A stretch of 64,000 nt of DNA from Ilex aquifolium (Eukaryota > Streptophyta > Magnoliopsida > Aquifoliales > Aquifoliaceae). The notes below the pieces were generated by a model. The model had not been told where the DNA came from and did no database searches. It was given only the letters and a program-made list of their open reading frames with translations. The position numbers and the translations under genes were made by a program. The stretch is taken from the NCBI GenBank assembly GCA_951799425.1, contig OX637396.1, positions 11,197,701-11,261,700 of the forward strand, written 5' to 3'. How positions within the stretch are numbered: the stretch's first letter is position 1; each line of letters starts with the position of its first letter. Positions 32,694-44,375 of this stretch are shown in pieces.

Positions 32694-33036
32694 CATGTAG
32701 CTCACAATGAATTATCAAGTTCATAAAATGAGCCCAGCAGCTCACGAGGAACGTCTAAGTTCATAATCTGAGCCATGTAGCTCACGATGAACATCTAAGT
32801 TCATAAAATGAGCCCAGCAGCTCACGATGAACATCAAATTTCATAATCTGAGCCATGTAGCTCACGATGAACATCTAAGTTCATAAAATGAGCCCAGCAG
32901 CTCACGATGAACATCTAAGTTCATAAAATGAGCCCAGCAGCTCACGATGAACATCAAAGTTCATAATCTGAGCCATGTAGCTCACACCGAGCACCTAAGT
33001 TCATAATCTGAGCCACGTAGCTCACTATGAGCCCCC
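32694..33036 (+). repeat. Tat-2 40-bp tandem array, right part
   Basis: About eight full units, after the half unit cut by Tekay-C. The two subtypes (TCTGAGCCATGTAGCTC and AATGAGCCCAGCAGCTC) partly alternate, which suggests a higher-order dimer. The last unit is degenerate. The first five bases are the CATGT target duplication. Confidence 0.9.
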
Positions 33037-33417
33037 AAAACTCGGAGAAGAGCCTAGGAGTCTCAGAGCTCACAGTAAGCTACGACAACCGGGAAAGCTC
33101 TTCCTTGCGTGGCAGCAGCTCAGATAGCGCCTAAAAACTCAATTATTATTCTTTAAAGAAGAACTGAAAATGCCTCTTAGAGAAGGGGGGCGAGGAGAAC
33201 ATGCGAAGGCAAAGCAAAAACAGAATCTTAAACACAATCCTACCTCAAGTTAGAATTCAGTACACCGCTTGTCAAAGCAAAGTCATATTGCAGAATATGA
33301 AGTCAGAAGTACATGAAATACGAATCTAGAATTACAAAGGAAAAATACTAAGTCTCTGAATGGGAATTTTGGGGGTCAGCCAAGAGAGCCGGAATAGCAG
33401 GAGCAGAGCCCGGCAGT
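33037..33417. other. Tat-2 spacer between array and antisense gene
   Basis: No gene is seen. The part nearest the gene (33280-33360) aligns loosely with 970-1045 of Tat-1 and is probably the 3' untranslated region of the antisense gene. Confidence 0.4.
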
Positions 33418-34179
33418 TCAGCAGGCAGAAGCCGAAATAGCAGAATTCTCAGGAGAACTGGCCCCAGGAGCCTCCACTATGCCTCCTAGCAAATCGTGAG
33501 CAAGAGCTTCGGTCACGAGATCAGCAGAAAAGGTAGTAGAGTGTAGAATAGCTGAAGGAGCTGGCACATCCTGGTTTGAGGCTTTATTCGGAAGTGCTGG
33601 GGTATTTTCCTCGCCTTCAGAGTCAGATTCTTCCAATTCCTCCTCAGTTGGAACAGGAAAATTGAAGTCCAGGTCTGGAAAGGTCTTAGAGGCCTTACGT
33701 TGAAAGGAGATCCATCCAGAGGCCCACAAGGTGGTGGCTTCATCCTTCAATTCAGCAATCTCGCCATCCCTCTGCTTGACCAGGTCTTTCTGCTCCTCGA
33801 GACCCTCGCAGAGCTTACCATTTGCCTCGTTGAGGACGCTATACTCTTCCCTTATGTGACTAAGGGAGCTTTGAGCATCAAAAGCCACCTGGCTGGCTTT
33901 AGCCCAGGACTCAGTTTTGAGCTTCAGCTCCTCCCTAGCTATCCTCAGCTCATCTCGAGCCTTTTTCTCTCTCTCCTCAGCTCTGTCTTTGGCTGCTAAA
34001 GAAGCCTTGAGGTCAGAAGATTGCTTCTCCATCCGCTTGTTAAAACCCCTCACCTAAGCTTTGAGGTCCTCATTCTCAAAAGATAGCTCTAAAACCTTGA
34101 TTTCATACGCCTTCAAAGCCTTAACAGAATGCTCAGAAGATCAAACCCTGCTCAGCAAACCTTTCACGTGGAGAGCCAT
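33418..34179 (-). pseudogene. Tat-2 antisense gene, exon 4 (coiled coil)
   Basis: It follows the acceptor TTGTTCTCAG at 34180 and begins MALHVKGLLSRV. It encodes a long charged heptad stretch (MEKQSSDLKASLAAKDRAEE, ELRIAREELKLKTESWAKAS), ELKDEATTLWASGWISFQRK and an acidic segment with EEELEESDSEGEEN. Two in-frame stops occur near its start (after GLLSRV and after ENEDLKA); the second, TAG, stands where Tat-1 has an open codon. The stretch downstream is open to the stop at 33418. Confidence 0.65.
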
Positions 34180-34265
34180 CTGAGAACAAAAAGAAAAGAA
34201 AGAGGTGAGTTATATAGGAGCAATTAGGTAAGGATAAATGAACGTGCAAAGCACCAAAACTTAAC

Positions 34266-34822
34266 AGTAGCTGCCCCCTGAAGAGCTAACGCAATGGACT
34301 CTTCAAGGTGTATGGAAGCAGCCTTCTCGATGTCAGACTCAAGGAGAATAGAAGAGACAGCCCCTGTAGCAAGCTCCATATTCTCGAAGAAGGAATCCTC
34401 ATCCCCCTCTACTTTGGGGTGCTTCTCTCTCTCGACCCCAGGTCCTATCAAAGGCGCCTCAATAAGCTTCCCGGAAGGGCTGTAAACAGCAGTGTTGGGT
34501 TGGAGACGAGGGATCAAGCCCAACGCCTTCTGGACCTCAGACGAGGAAGGAGAAACTTGACCCCCCACGTGAGTTTCTACAGAGGAGGGCAGAACTTCTG
34601 AGAGGGGAGAGGTCATCACAGCCTGGGAAGTGCTGGATGAAGGAGCAGCTTCTTTGGTAGCCAAAGCTGAAGAGGGCACCCCCAACCTTGGGACTTTAGC
34701 CCTGGTAGTGGGGCCGCTAACAGGGTCGACTTGAGTCTTGCGCTTGCTGCCTTTCCCACTCTTTCTCAGCAGCTCGACTTTGGCTTGAAGTTCTTCGGAA
34801 GAGAACCTCATTGTGGAAGACC
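34266..34822 (-). pseudogene. Tat-2 antisense gene, exon 3
   Basis: Acceptor ATCTTCCAG at 34823. It reads MRFSSEELQAKVELLRKSGK, a basic GSKRKTQ, SGPTTRAKVPRLGVP, a Ser/Pro-rich linker, ALGLIPRLQPNTAVYSPSGK and IHLEESIALALQGAA. The donor at 34265 reads GTTAAG instead of GTAAGT as in Tat-1, which may stop proper splicing. The middle part is unbroken. Confidence 0.65.
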
Positions 34823-34847
34823 CTGGAAGATCTTAGCCAAGTTAGCT

Positions 34848-34887
<40 letters not shown>

Positions 34888-34888
34888 G
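34848..34888. repeat. (CA)n(TA)n microsatellite
   Basis: About eleven CA followed by about ten TA dinucleotides, inside predicted intron 2 (34823-34929) of the Tat-2 antisense gene. Confidence 0.95.
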
Positions 34889-34929
34889 GAAGAGGAAAGA
34901 TAGCTCAGTTTATCGGAGAAAGAAGTTAC

Positions 34930-35112
34930 CTCCTACTTCTTCAGGTCTAATAACAGAAATGGGAGGCGGAGCTTCTATCGTTATCCCAGCAGGGCTAAAT
35001 CCTCTCTCAACTAAAACCCAGGGTTGGATGAGCTCGGGGTATCTTCGTGGGTCACACTTAACCAATTTCAGCTTTACCTCCTCATCCTCGGCACTAAGTT
35101 CAGGTCTGGTAC
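34930..35112 (-). pseudogene. Tat-2 antisense gene, exon 2
   Basis: Between acceptor TGTGTTTAG (35113) and donor GTAACTTC (34929). It encodes TRPELSAEDEEVKLKLVKCD, RRYPELIQPWVLVERGFSPA and SVIRPEEV without a stop. The matching Tat-1 exon is 16152-16323. Both introns around it are short (80 and 107 bases). Confidence 0.65.
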
Positions 35113-35192
35113 CTAAACACAACACAAGCAGAGCAGGGTAAGAAACTTGTAACTCTCAAGACAAAACTCAATCAGCTCAAGCAAGGACTCAC

Positions 35193-36014
35193 GCAAATTC
35201 TCTGGAACAGTCCAGGCCTTAGGAATACCAAGGGTGTCCGAGCTGTCAGCAGGGTTGTACTCCCAGTTGGTGCCCCCAACAAAGAAGAAACGTTCTTTCC
35301 AATGTTTATGGGAGAACGGTATATGGGAGATGATCTGCCTAGCGTTAGCCCGTTTGGAGATATATAAGAAACCCTCGGAAGAGGCCACCTTGACATTGAA
35401 GAAATCCAAGAGCAGGGAAATACTGGGAACCCCGAAGTTTTGATCCTTAAAAAAGACCAGGAGACCCACTAGAACACTCCAGAAATTGGGGGAAAGTTGG
35501 GAAGGACAAACGTTGAAATACTGCAAAACATTCTTGATAAAAGGGTGCAGAGGGAGACGAAGGCCATTCTCAGATGTGACCTCAAAGAAGCAAACCCTCT
35601 TATGAACTTTAGCAACATAAAAGGTGGAACTGTCTGGACACCAGGGCTGAACGCCAACAGGAAACCCGTAGCGGGCGACGAAGATCTTCACAAAGGAAGG
35701 GTCGACTTTGCTCCTTAATATGACATACCACCTGAGATCCCTACCCCACTGACTTTACCCTTGGCAGCTCCTAAATATGACATACCACCTGAGATCCCTA
35801 CCCCACTGACTTTACCCTTGCCTTTGTCAGGCTTAGGGGGCATAAGAGAAGACGACTGGGGAGGCTCCTCGGTGTTAACCTCGGAGTCAACAACATCCAC
35901 ACCCGGGAAATTGTCGATTTCATCTCCCACCTCACCTAATTTGGTCTCCTCCTCGGTAGACCAACTTTCTAAGAGAGGAGCAGAGGAACGAGTGGCTCTA
36001 GAAGAGGCATCCAT
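35193..36014 (-). pseudogene. Tat-2 antisense gene, exon 1 (PF04195-type domain)
   Basis: Start at the ATG at 36014 (MDASSRATRSSAPL). An acidic part with GEVDEIDNFPGV-like sequence and PPKPDKGKGKVSGVG precedes the domain: ARYGFPVGVQPWCPD, SENGLRLPLHPFIKNVLQYF, VCPSQLSPNFWSVLVG and SSEGFLYISKRANARQI, then GGTNWEYNPADSSDTLGIPK up to the donor GTGAGTCC at 35192. A 57-bp duplication and a TAA at 35715-35717 break the frame, and about 20 residues present in Tat-1 (around FRCAESVGYSREAP) are missing. Function is unknown. Confidence 0.7.
35706..35820. repeat. 57-bp tandem duplication in antisense exon 1
   Basis: ATATGACATACCACCTGAGA and the following bases occur at 35718 and again at 35775. On the minus strand this repeats KGKVSGVGISGGMSY and leads into a stop. 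Confidence 0.9.
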
Positions 36015-36651
36015 ATTTGGGTAGGAAAAAGGAAGATTAAAGGAACGATAGAGAGGGGGAACACTAATCAAGCTCTCTCTAATAACTCTAGGGTCAACAC
36101 AATAGCTTCCAACAGCAAGAATACGCACAATAGAATTCCAATCCACAAAATGAGGAAGAGGAGACAAGCAACAGTCACGGGACCAGAAATAAAAGAACCT
36201 ATGTGCCCAGAAGTGCAATAACCACCTCGAATTCGAGGGATCCAGAGCGAGAAAAGATGATTAAGGGAGTAGGAAAATGTACCTAGCTAGGAAAGAGAAG
36301 CGAACAAATATCCAGAGCGAAATCGAGGGAAGAAAGCACAGTGGATCCTTAAGTCGAACACAAGGGGGCTCGGTTTTGAGCAAGAATCAGAAAGCTTCAA
36401 GCCGAAATTCTGGAGTCGCTGGAAAAGGAGTCGAACAGAGGAAGAAGACGGTTCAGATAGCTGTTTGTGCATTTAAGGCTTAAAAACATGGGCTGAAACA
36501 TGCGCGGGAATCGAGGAGAGCCATGATTACTTTAAACCGCCAAAAGGCATTAATCACGTGCAAACAGGGCCAGCCACGTACAGGTCTAGCTGAGTTTAAA
36601 AACAGCTCAGCCCTTGCCCAAACCCGTCTAAGCCAAGGGCTGAGGGGCAAC
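36015..36651. other. Antisense gene leader and Tat-2 3' untranslated DNA with PPT
   Basis: Presumed 5' leader and promoter of the antisense gene on the minus strand. On the plus strand it ends in GGGCTGAGGGGCAAC just before the 3' LTR, which I take as the PPT. No sense gene is seen. Confidence 0.5.
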
Positions 36652-37380
36652 TGATGATACTTAAAATAAACCCTAAGCTCGAGCCCAGGAAATGAGCTCA
36701 GCTCAGGAGTTCAGACAAAGACACGAAGAGCTCAGGAGGTCAGACGATGGACGAAGAGCTCGGAGAGCTAGAGGGAAAGCTCTCCCAGGCGAGATCATAT
36801 GGGAAATAATGAGGGGACAGCTGGATAATGGCAAGCGCCTCTGAAACAATAGCCAACCTGAATTCAAGGCACAAAGCCTCTAACCAACCGAGATCCTCTC
36901 CAAGAATTAAGGAGGATCCCACGGATGGAAGGCGAAGATCTGGGGATAAGATCCACAAGATCAGTCCCATGAAAAGAAAGTAACTCCTCCATTGGAGGAG
37001 GTGAGGTGGAATGATCCCATGAATATGGGAAATAAGTCCGGGTTAGAGATAAGCAAGAGGCTATAAAAAGGGGGGTAGGCCCCCATTGAAGGGGATATAG
37101 GCAATAGAGCCACGAAGAACCCTAATTCCCTTGACATTGCACTGTAACGTACTCAACGTCATCAATAAGAAAATAGGAGCAAGAGCCTCCATTGGAGAGT
37201 GGACTAGCCGAGCTCCAAAGCAGGCGAACCACTATAATTTCATTGTGTGCATCTCCCTTTCCTAAAATTCCCTAAACGTATATAAGCAACTAGCACGAGC
37301 CTAGAGCTCAGAGACTCATAGTTCACACACACACACACATCCACGCCATCTGTTCATCTTCAATAGAAAAACACCATCAG
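36652..37380 (+). repeat. Tat-2 3' LTR
   Basis: It begins TGATGATACTTAAAATAAAC. A TATA box (TATAAAAA, 37062-37069) is followed by GGAGCAAGAGCCTCCATTGG and a possible polyadenylation region (CATCAATAAGAAAATAGG near 37160). The right end is unclear: a (CA) run at 37322-37339 is followed by TCCACGCCATCTG, which resembles a decayed Tat PBS, so the LTR may end near 37340 rather than 37380. Confidence 0.7.
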
Positions 37381-38416
37381 ATGCTATTAAAATGTTGGAA
37401 GGAGATATGGAGGTTCCTGCAGTTCCAGATAGGCCAATCCCTCTTAAATATATATAAGCTTGATTTTTAGGGGTTATATTCACATGGAAACAAATGGGGT
37501 CATAAAAATAATTCTCATTAGTACCGGCCGTTAGACTGTTAAGTCACAGGTTCGAATATTACCGTCCCTTGTAAATGTTTCAAATAGTGAAAAAAAATAT
37601 ATCCATTTTTATCTTCTTCTGTCACACAACAGCCTCTAAGGTGCAAAAGATTTCGGTGCCTCAAGCTGCTAATGATCTCAAACTTCATTACATAACTCTT
37701 CATTCCCTTTCAACGTTGTTAATGATCGAAATGACTTAATTAAAATGAAATTAATATTAGAGAAACTAAATTAATATAATCGAAAATTCAGAGACCAGAT
37801 TAAAATTGAAGACAAAATTTAGAAACCAATTATGATATTTACCTTCTTTTTTCTTTCCTCGTCTCTTTCCAAGTCTCCGTGGTTTTGGCATCAATGTGGT
37901 TGCAAAAAATTTGTCAAACACGTTTAAGAATTCTTTAATCATCACAGAGTGGGCAGTGGGAAATGGTCAATGAGAGAGAAAATGGTTTCTATTTGATGGG
38001 CCTTCTGTTTTTTTTTTTCTTCAACACAATTGATAGCAGTCTTATTAAAATCAGAGAAATGTTATTTGGATTTAAAATATTGTCTTAATTAATCACAATC
38101 ATTGATCATATAATAGGTCCCAATAAATGCTACGATCGACAATTAAATCAATAATCGTATTTGATTAATTCAGCAAATCAAATCGACATTTTAAGTTCAA
38201 CCAGCTCTTAAAATCGCATTTTGGATAATCTACTTCCGTGAAATAACGTGTTATGGCCGCTTCTGTCTTTATTCTCGTTAATATTACCAACCTTACGATA
38301 CGTAAAAAATAAGCTGTCTCATTTTAGTCCATTGATTCTAACCATTAGTTGAACTCTATAGACTCTACAAATTAGCAAATTTCTAGCAAACAAACGAGTT
38401 GTTTCATGTTTAATTG
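37381..38416. other. AT-rich intergenic stretch
   Basis: No gene is supported. CACAGGTTCGAATATTACCG at 37540-37560 resembles a pol III B box and is followed after about 35 bases by a short A run, as in a tRNA-derived SINE. No A box was found, so this stays a weak hint. Confidence 0.35.
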
Positions 38417-38995
38417 TGATGATACCAAGAAAAAACGTGCAGTTCATACCACAAACAGGTCAGCAAGGCTACACAAAGCGTGGCTGGCCTGATTGAAGCC
38501 TGGTCGAACTGGCCCATAAGGATTTAGGTCACCAAAACAAGACACGAAACAGTTCGGTCATCATTAGAAGAATGTCAGAAATGGAATTATATTACCAAAC
38601 TCTACTTTGGCCAAGAAGACATCATATCTAAAATGTCATGTCACATCTACAGAGGAGAGTCTGTAACAACTAAATATTCTTCCAAATATTCTAATAGATT
38701 ATGAGAACAACACCATCATTGTTGTGAGGACCACACCACCCTTGTGTATAAATAGGCAAGCCTCTGCCTTACCATAGCATGTGCAATTGATTTTCTTAAG
38801 TGTAATCTTCTTTTTCCTCAAGCAATAGAAAATCATAGAAGCAAGAGCCCCCATTGCAGTAGACTTATCAATCTCTTCAGCTTGATGAACCACTATCTCG
38901 TTGTGTACCTGTCTCTCACTCTCTTGCTCACACACATAGCTCATACACCTCACATCGAGCTCTACCAAAGGTTTATCGATCTCATGGGTGCAGAT
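38417..38995 (+). repeat. Diverged Tat-type solo LTR (candidate)
   Basis: TGATGATACC at 38417 matches the start of the Tat LTR. A TATA box (TATAAATA, 38747-38754) follows at the expected distance. Downstream, GAAGCAAGAGCCCCCATTG and GATGAACCACTATCTCGTTG match GGAGCAAGAGCCTCCATTGG and GCGAACCACTATAATTTCATTG of the Tat-2 LTR. No target duplication was found and the right end is approximate. Confidence 0.55.
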
Positions 38996-39415
38996 CCATA
39001 ATAGGCATATAGAAATTATTAAGGCCAGAGAGAATGACACATCTTTTTTCTAGAGAAAATTGATTGAGCCTTGACAAAATTCAAAAAAGGATAATTAGGA
39101 AGAAGATCAAGACTCATATCAAATGGGCAACATTCCTTTAATATTTGTCTTCGGTTAGAATACTGGAACAAATTCTTTAGAAGCAAGCATGCATGTGTAA
39201 TCACCTTATTACTCGGAGGTTCAAAGGTTCTATTGAATAAAAAATGGGAGATTTGGTGAAAGGTACAAACTGAGGGACTTTTTTGGCTTTAGGTCCAACC
39301 TCAATACTTTTTTAAGGCCAAAACTATATAAAATCAACTATTAACAAAAATGCCCTTAATGAAGAATGTTATTTAAAAACCTCCAACATTATCTCATTCT
39401 TATATTTATTATCAC

Positions 39416-39810
39416 TACCATCATCATTGTCACCACCACCATTTGCCACCTTTCACCACCGCCATCGCCCACCACCACCACCCACTATTGTCACCCACCA
39501 CCACAACCACCAAAAATTGTAGAAAGACCATATCCCGACATCGGGCATATTATTGAAACCCACACATACTTCTAATGTCTGGAGAGCGTCTAATCAGTCC
39601 CTTTAACTCATGTCTACTTCTCTTTCTGTAACAACTTGCCACTATCGTCGCCTACCTCTACTGCTGCCACCACCACCCACTACTGCCACCATCGTTGCTG
39701 CCCATCACCATCGCAGCCAACCACCACCCCCCACCACCACCCACTGTCGCCCATCGCCACCATCGTCGCCACCTACCACAACCACCACCACCCACACACC
39801 ACTGTCTAAA
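39416..39810 (+). repeat. CAC/CCA-rich low-complexity DNA
   Basis: Two blocks of imperfect CCACCAC repeats (39425-39515 and 39655-39800). They give His/Pro/Thr-rich open frames by chance and are not considered genes. Confidence 0.8.
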
Positions 39811-39939
39811 ATTTTCACAAACAATGAACTATAATAATATTGAAAATTTTGAATTGAGAAATATAGATAAAAAACAATGAACTAAAAAATATTAAAAAAA
39901 AATAAACAGTGAGCTCCAAAAATAGTGTGTAATTCTCCC

Positions 39940-41837
39940 TGTTACAAGACTCAACAATTATACAAAATGACACAACAAGAAACCCAAAGTTCTATTTCTT
40001 CTCATACCGCCTAAGATCAACAGTGGACATTCCTTTCTCCTTGTCTACCTGTAAATACAAACTGAGGGGGGTGAGCACACATGCTCAGTGTGTGTATATA
40101 AATAATATACAGTTAACAACAAAGATAAGTAACACATACTTCCATAATCATCTCATCAGTACAACTAAATAATTTTATAAGCCAATACATATAAGCTCTC
40201 ATAATTCTCTAGCAGCCATCTCATATTACACCAATCACCATAACCTCCAATAGGAGTTTACAACTACCGCCACTTAGGCTATAACAGCCACATAGGCAAT
40301 ATCTGCCACCCAGGTAACATTCATCACACAGGCTATTTGGTAATCATTTAATCAATATCCGCCACACATGTCATACACTTACCTTTATGGCTATATTTTC
40401 CAATTAGGCCACTTATCATAACCACAACACCAAACATGACTGAATGTTGCTAACATCAAATAATAATTCATATAGTCACCTATTAACAAGAAGTAACATT
40501 AGCCTTTAAGGCTATCTCAAATAGTAACAATTATAAAATATAATCGTACAACATCCACAACACCTTTAATCACATGCTTATAAACCAATAAGCCCAATCG
40601 TTCCCTTGTTATCTTCATTAATGTGATATAGCTCGTCCACAGTGCTAATCATAAGCAACAATTCATAGCAATACACACTCTATAACATTTAAAGCATGTT
40701 CATACTAATCTCAAGCACACATAGAAGATATACCCACCTCAGGTCCAGCTGTAGTACAAACCCTATCTCCAAATAAAATTTGAAGCATACTTAACGTAGG
40801 GGTTGACGCCTCCGTTCCTCGAGTTACATTCCAATCTGAACTCAATCTTTTATGTAATCTTAGGTGAATTCTGTTGGCATCGTCGTTCTCACACCTAATA
40901 TATATCATCACAGACCACGTAAATATCATTTATTATTATATGATGTTATACTACATACGCGTGGGTGATTAATCAAAATTAACCCAATACCTTCTTAATA
41001 CCCCTTTTCATTTACTATAATATATCGAATCCTTAGGTTCAGTGAGGTGTTGATAGATAAATAAAATCAATTATATTTAATCCAAACCCATTAAAATGTG
41101 TAAAGAAGGTTTGAGATTGAGTGGATAAAAAATTATAGACAGTAGGATAAAAATGGTGAAAATTCATGTTTCTACCGGTAACAATAAAAGTTCTACCGGT
41201 AGAACATCTCACAGAATGTTGTTTTTCCGGTAGTTCACTTTCTTACGAGTAGAAGTTTGACATAACCGCATTCTATTGGTATGTTTCCACTTTCTACCGA
41301 TAGAAACACCTTACAGAATACTATTCTACAAGTAAGTCATCCCTTTCTACCAATAGAAGTTTTGACAGAACATCGTCCTACCAGTAGGTTTTCAGTTCCT
41401 TCCAATAGAAGTCTGATAGAACCCTATTTGAGTTTCATCTTCTTCCTTCTCTTTCAACCCCACAAACCCTATACACTTACCATTAATCATAAACATATTT
41501 TTCCCATGAAAATCCATGCTAATAGCCTACTCACATCAAAATCAAAACTAAAATCCAAACCATCCCTTACAACCACAATGCATAACCCAAAACCCAACTC
41601 TTTTCCCTAAGCTTTGCAATATTGAAATACATGAATTTCCAGTAAAATTTCTTACCAAAAGGAGTTACCCTTCTACAATTCTTCTGAATTTCCTTCTCTT
41701 TACTCCTTTCCCCTCTCTTTGTTGATTTTCTTTGGCCTTCTCTCTTTCTTTCTTATTATGTTTTTATTTCCTCTCCCTTACTCACAGCAATAGTACAAAC
41801 GCACACACTCATACATATACATATACATTTATATATA
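39940..41837. other. LTR-like debris, no gene
   Basis: It starts TGTTACAAGACTC, like the end of a Tekay-type LTR, and includes GAGGGGGGTGAGCACACATG and a CCGGTA-type array (41166-41420). Neither a matching second LTR nor a target duplication is visible. The right end is a CA/TA-rich run reaching the candidate Helitron end. Confidence 0.3.
41166..41420. repeat. Decayed TTCTACCGGTAGAA palindrome array
   Basis: Six to eight copies of a TTCTACCGGTAGAA-like palindrome, roughly every 35-45 bases, from TTCTACCGGTAACA (41170) and TTCTACCGGTAGAAC (41190) to degenerate copies such as TTCTACCGATAGAAA and TTCTACCAATAGAAG. The core TACCGGTA is the same as in the Athila and Tekay-C arrays. Confidence 0.7.
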
Positions 41838-41849
41838 CTAGTTGGTGCA

Positions 41850-41866
41850 CACCTGCATTGCACGTG
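41850..41866 (-). other. Helitron-type 3' hairpin
   Basis: Minus strand CACGTGCAATGCAGGTG pairs with itself: three base pairs, one mismatch, then TGCA with TGCA around a one-base loop. It ends eight bases before CTAG (41838-41841). Confidence 0.5.
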
Positions 41867-42457
41867 AACCACCCTGTTTGATCATGTGAAGATCGAAATA
41901 TTTATATTTAATTCGTACATCATTGTGTCCTAAATTTATCATAGTTGGAAGCATGAAAGTCTATTTGTAGATAGTGCATACTGTGATAGAAAAATTGCTA
42001 GTTAAAGATGACCAATGAACTATGGGAACCGTTGTATGGCGTCATCACATGCATAAGGTCACTTGAGTTGAATTGAATGAGAAATGTTATATTACCTTGG
42101 TATTTGTCCGCTCATTTTTTTTTTATTAGATGACGATATCATGTGTCAATAATGTCGTGGTCTCACCATTATATATACTCTATTTAGCTAGTAGAATGTT
42201 GGTGGATTTGGCGGAGGTGCATGTGGTGAGTATTTGTGGCATTTGGGAGAGTGGAACTGGTGGTGGTTTATGATGATTTCAGCTTATTTGTATGTAATGA
42301 GTTTAGTGTGCATGGTGATTGGGGTAGTGGATTCACTGGCAGTGGAAGTGTTCAGAGAATGTTGAGAAGAATAAAAGAGAGATTTGAACATATGAATTAA
42401 GATCCTTTGACACACGATTAATTTTTATAATTTCATTTTTTAGCGAGAAATAAAAGT

Positions 42458-42475
42458 GGGGGGGGGGGGGGGGGG
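42458..42475 (+). repeat. Run of 18 G
   Basis: An uninterrupted G homopolymer after TAAAAGT. The length is likely to be unreliable in sequencing. Confidence 0.95.
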
Positions 42476-43393
42476 TAACGTGCATAGTCTAAATAAAGTT
42501 GGGATTGGTACCTCTCATTTGCTTGCATGAATTGTCAATAGTTTCTGAACTACTCAAAGCTGTTTTTTTTATACTGATAAAGAGGACACTTCATATTCAC
42601 TGTTATCAAGTAAATATCAAATAACAGGTACAAATCTCATATGTGAAGGCCTAAAGTCACCCTCTTTATCCAAGGAAGTTCATAATCACTAAATGGAACA
42701 CGAAAATGCAAAGAACAAAATATGTAAAAGAATACCAATTCAATCAAGAAGAGATGTCAATAATGGAAATTAAAATTTGTTGAAGTAGCAAAATCATTCC
42801 TTTCATGTTCTGCTTTTGATTGAACATTTGCTAGCTCAGCATCTTGCCATAGAATTCTATGTGAAAGTCATGAAACCTTTTCTTTCGGAGAGGAAAATAG
42901 TGTATATACCATGCATACATTTAATTTCAAAGCATTAAAAAAAGGAAGAAAAACATGTTAAAAGTGAGAGTCGCACTACTTGACGGCCACAATCCATGTC
43001 ATAAGTTTTATAGATTCTATTGTTATGCATAGGCAAGTCATAAATTTTAACATATTCTATTGCATAGCATAGGCAACTAAGGTATATAACATTGAATGAG
43101 AACAACTTAAAATACAATTTTCATTCAAAAATGTCAATCTTCTATACTCTGATAGTGAAACTAATATGCGCATTGGATGTGAAAGCCATGGGTGGGAGGA
43201 GTGAAAAGTGAGAAAAGATAAAGAGGAAAACCTGTCGTGGAAGTTAGAATGCCATAAATAAAGATAGAATTTGCAAGGCTCTTACATATGATCTGAAGAG
43301 TCTCTTAGGACAACATGGATGGCGATTTTACCCCCCAAAAAAATTGTGGGTGGTTGATTTATTCAAAATAACAAAGCTAGTTAATGAGAAGTG

Positions 43394-43416
43394 AGGGAGG
43401 GGGAGGGGGAGGGGGA
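43394..43416 (+). repeat. G-quadruplex-type motif
   Basis: Four G tracts of 3 to 5 bases separated by single A (GGGAGGGGGAGGGGGAGG and on), fitting a short-loop quadruplex. No associated gene. Confidence 0.6.
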
Positions 43417-44284
43417 ACCTGGGTTGATGTTCGTAGTGCTATTTAATGATCCCAAGTGTTTCAGCAATTCTCAACAGCAAAAAATCAACCAAAACTATTG
43501 TCAACACGTCAAACACAAATAACTAATTAGATGAAGAAAAGGGAAGTTGAATGTGGACCTGTAGTGAACTTCACAATTCAGTAAGACACTATTGGGAAAA
43601 AAACACAAACATTCACAAAATGTTCATCAATATTATATGGAAGGACTACGGCATCGAATGAGGTATTATATGGGAAGTTACAAATAAATTGGGGATAGTT
43701 GTGACTCAATTATGGTTAAGTTACAATTCTAGAGTCAATTATAACTCAATAGAAGCAATTCATTACTCAAAACAGGTGGATCGACCTCAACATCTTAGGA
43801 CCAAACAATCCTATTTTGTGATAGGCTCATCAGTTCGAAAGGCACAATTGTAGAAGAGTAAATTTGCTACATTAATATTTTTTCATTTCTAAAAACGCAT
43901 TCTCATCTTCCTAAAGCAGGTCTATTGATCGAATCTAGATTTCAAAACTCAAGCAAATAACAACTTTTCTGAGGGTAAAATGGGTTCAGAGGTCATTGTC
44001 AAATGTATGTTGACATTGAGGTGCTACTTGAAGAACATATTTCAATAATCTAAAACCTATCCAGTTTTATGGATAATGTAATTAAATACACACAAATTAA
44101 CAAGACTGTTGAGTAAACAACCTTGTAGACGTCTAAATATAGAGAAAGAAGAGGTAGGCAGTCATTATTTTCACCATCTTTCTTTGGTAATAATAACTAA
44201 GTGAATAAACAAATATTTGAATGAGAGCAATGGGTACAGGGTTAGATGATAACCAAATAAAATGACAATGAAATTGCCCCAAAA

Positions 44285-44375
44285 AGATAAGGTATAGTGG
44301 TTTAGCATTGGCAGGCACACACAGTCATTTGTGTTCTGTAACATAGCCCAGATTACAAATTCAATTCTATTATAC
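44285..44375 (+). other. Possible decayed tRNA-derived SINE head
   Basis: GTATAGTGGTTTAGCATTGG resembles a pol III A box, and GATTACAAATTCAATTCTA about 50 bases later a decayed B box. No A tail or target duplication was identified. Confidence 0.25.

Larger units (their letters stand above)
17865..37380 (+). mobile_element. Tat-2: Tat-lineage Ty3/gypsy element, split by Tekay-C
   Basis: Order on the plus strand: truncated LTR, gag, protease, RT, RNase H, a second (archaeal-type) RNase H, integrase, a 40-bp tandem array, an antisense intron-bearing gene and the 3' LTR. Two RNase H domains and the antisense PF04195-type gene mark the Tat lineage. Without the 8.76-kb Tekay-C insertion it is about 10.7 kb. 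Five in-frame stops and one frameshift disable the polyprotein. The right border is uncertain (about 37340-37380). Confidence 0.85.

Noticed and set aside
23761-33036. CRISPR-like spaced repeats
   Set aside because: The array has directly abutting 40-bp units without unique spacers, in plant DNA; it is a retrotransposon tandem array.
37520-37565. tRNA-like GGTTCGAAT box
   Set aside because: No acceptor stem, A box or cloverleaf could be built; at most a SINE remnant.
38699-39040. 113-codon minus-strand frame
   Set aside because: It is the reverse of a Tat-type LTR (TATA box, GCAAGAGCC block).
39366-39880. His/Pro-rich frames
   Set aside because: They are products of CCACCAC low-complexity repeats.
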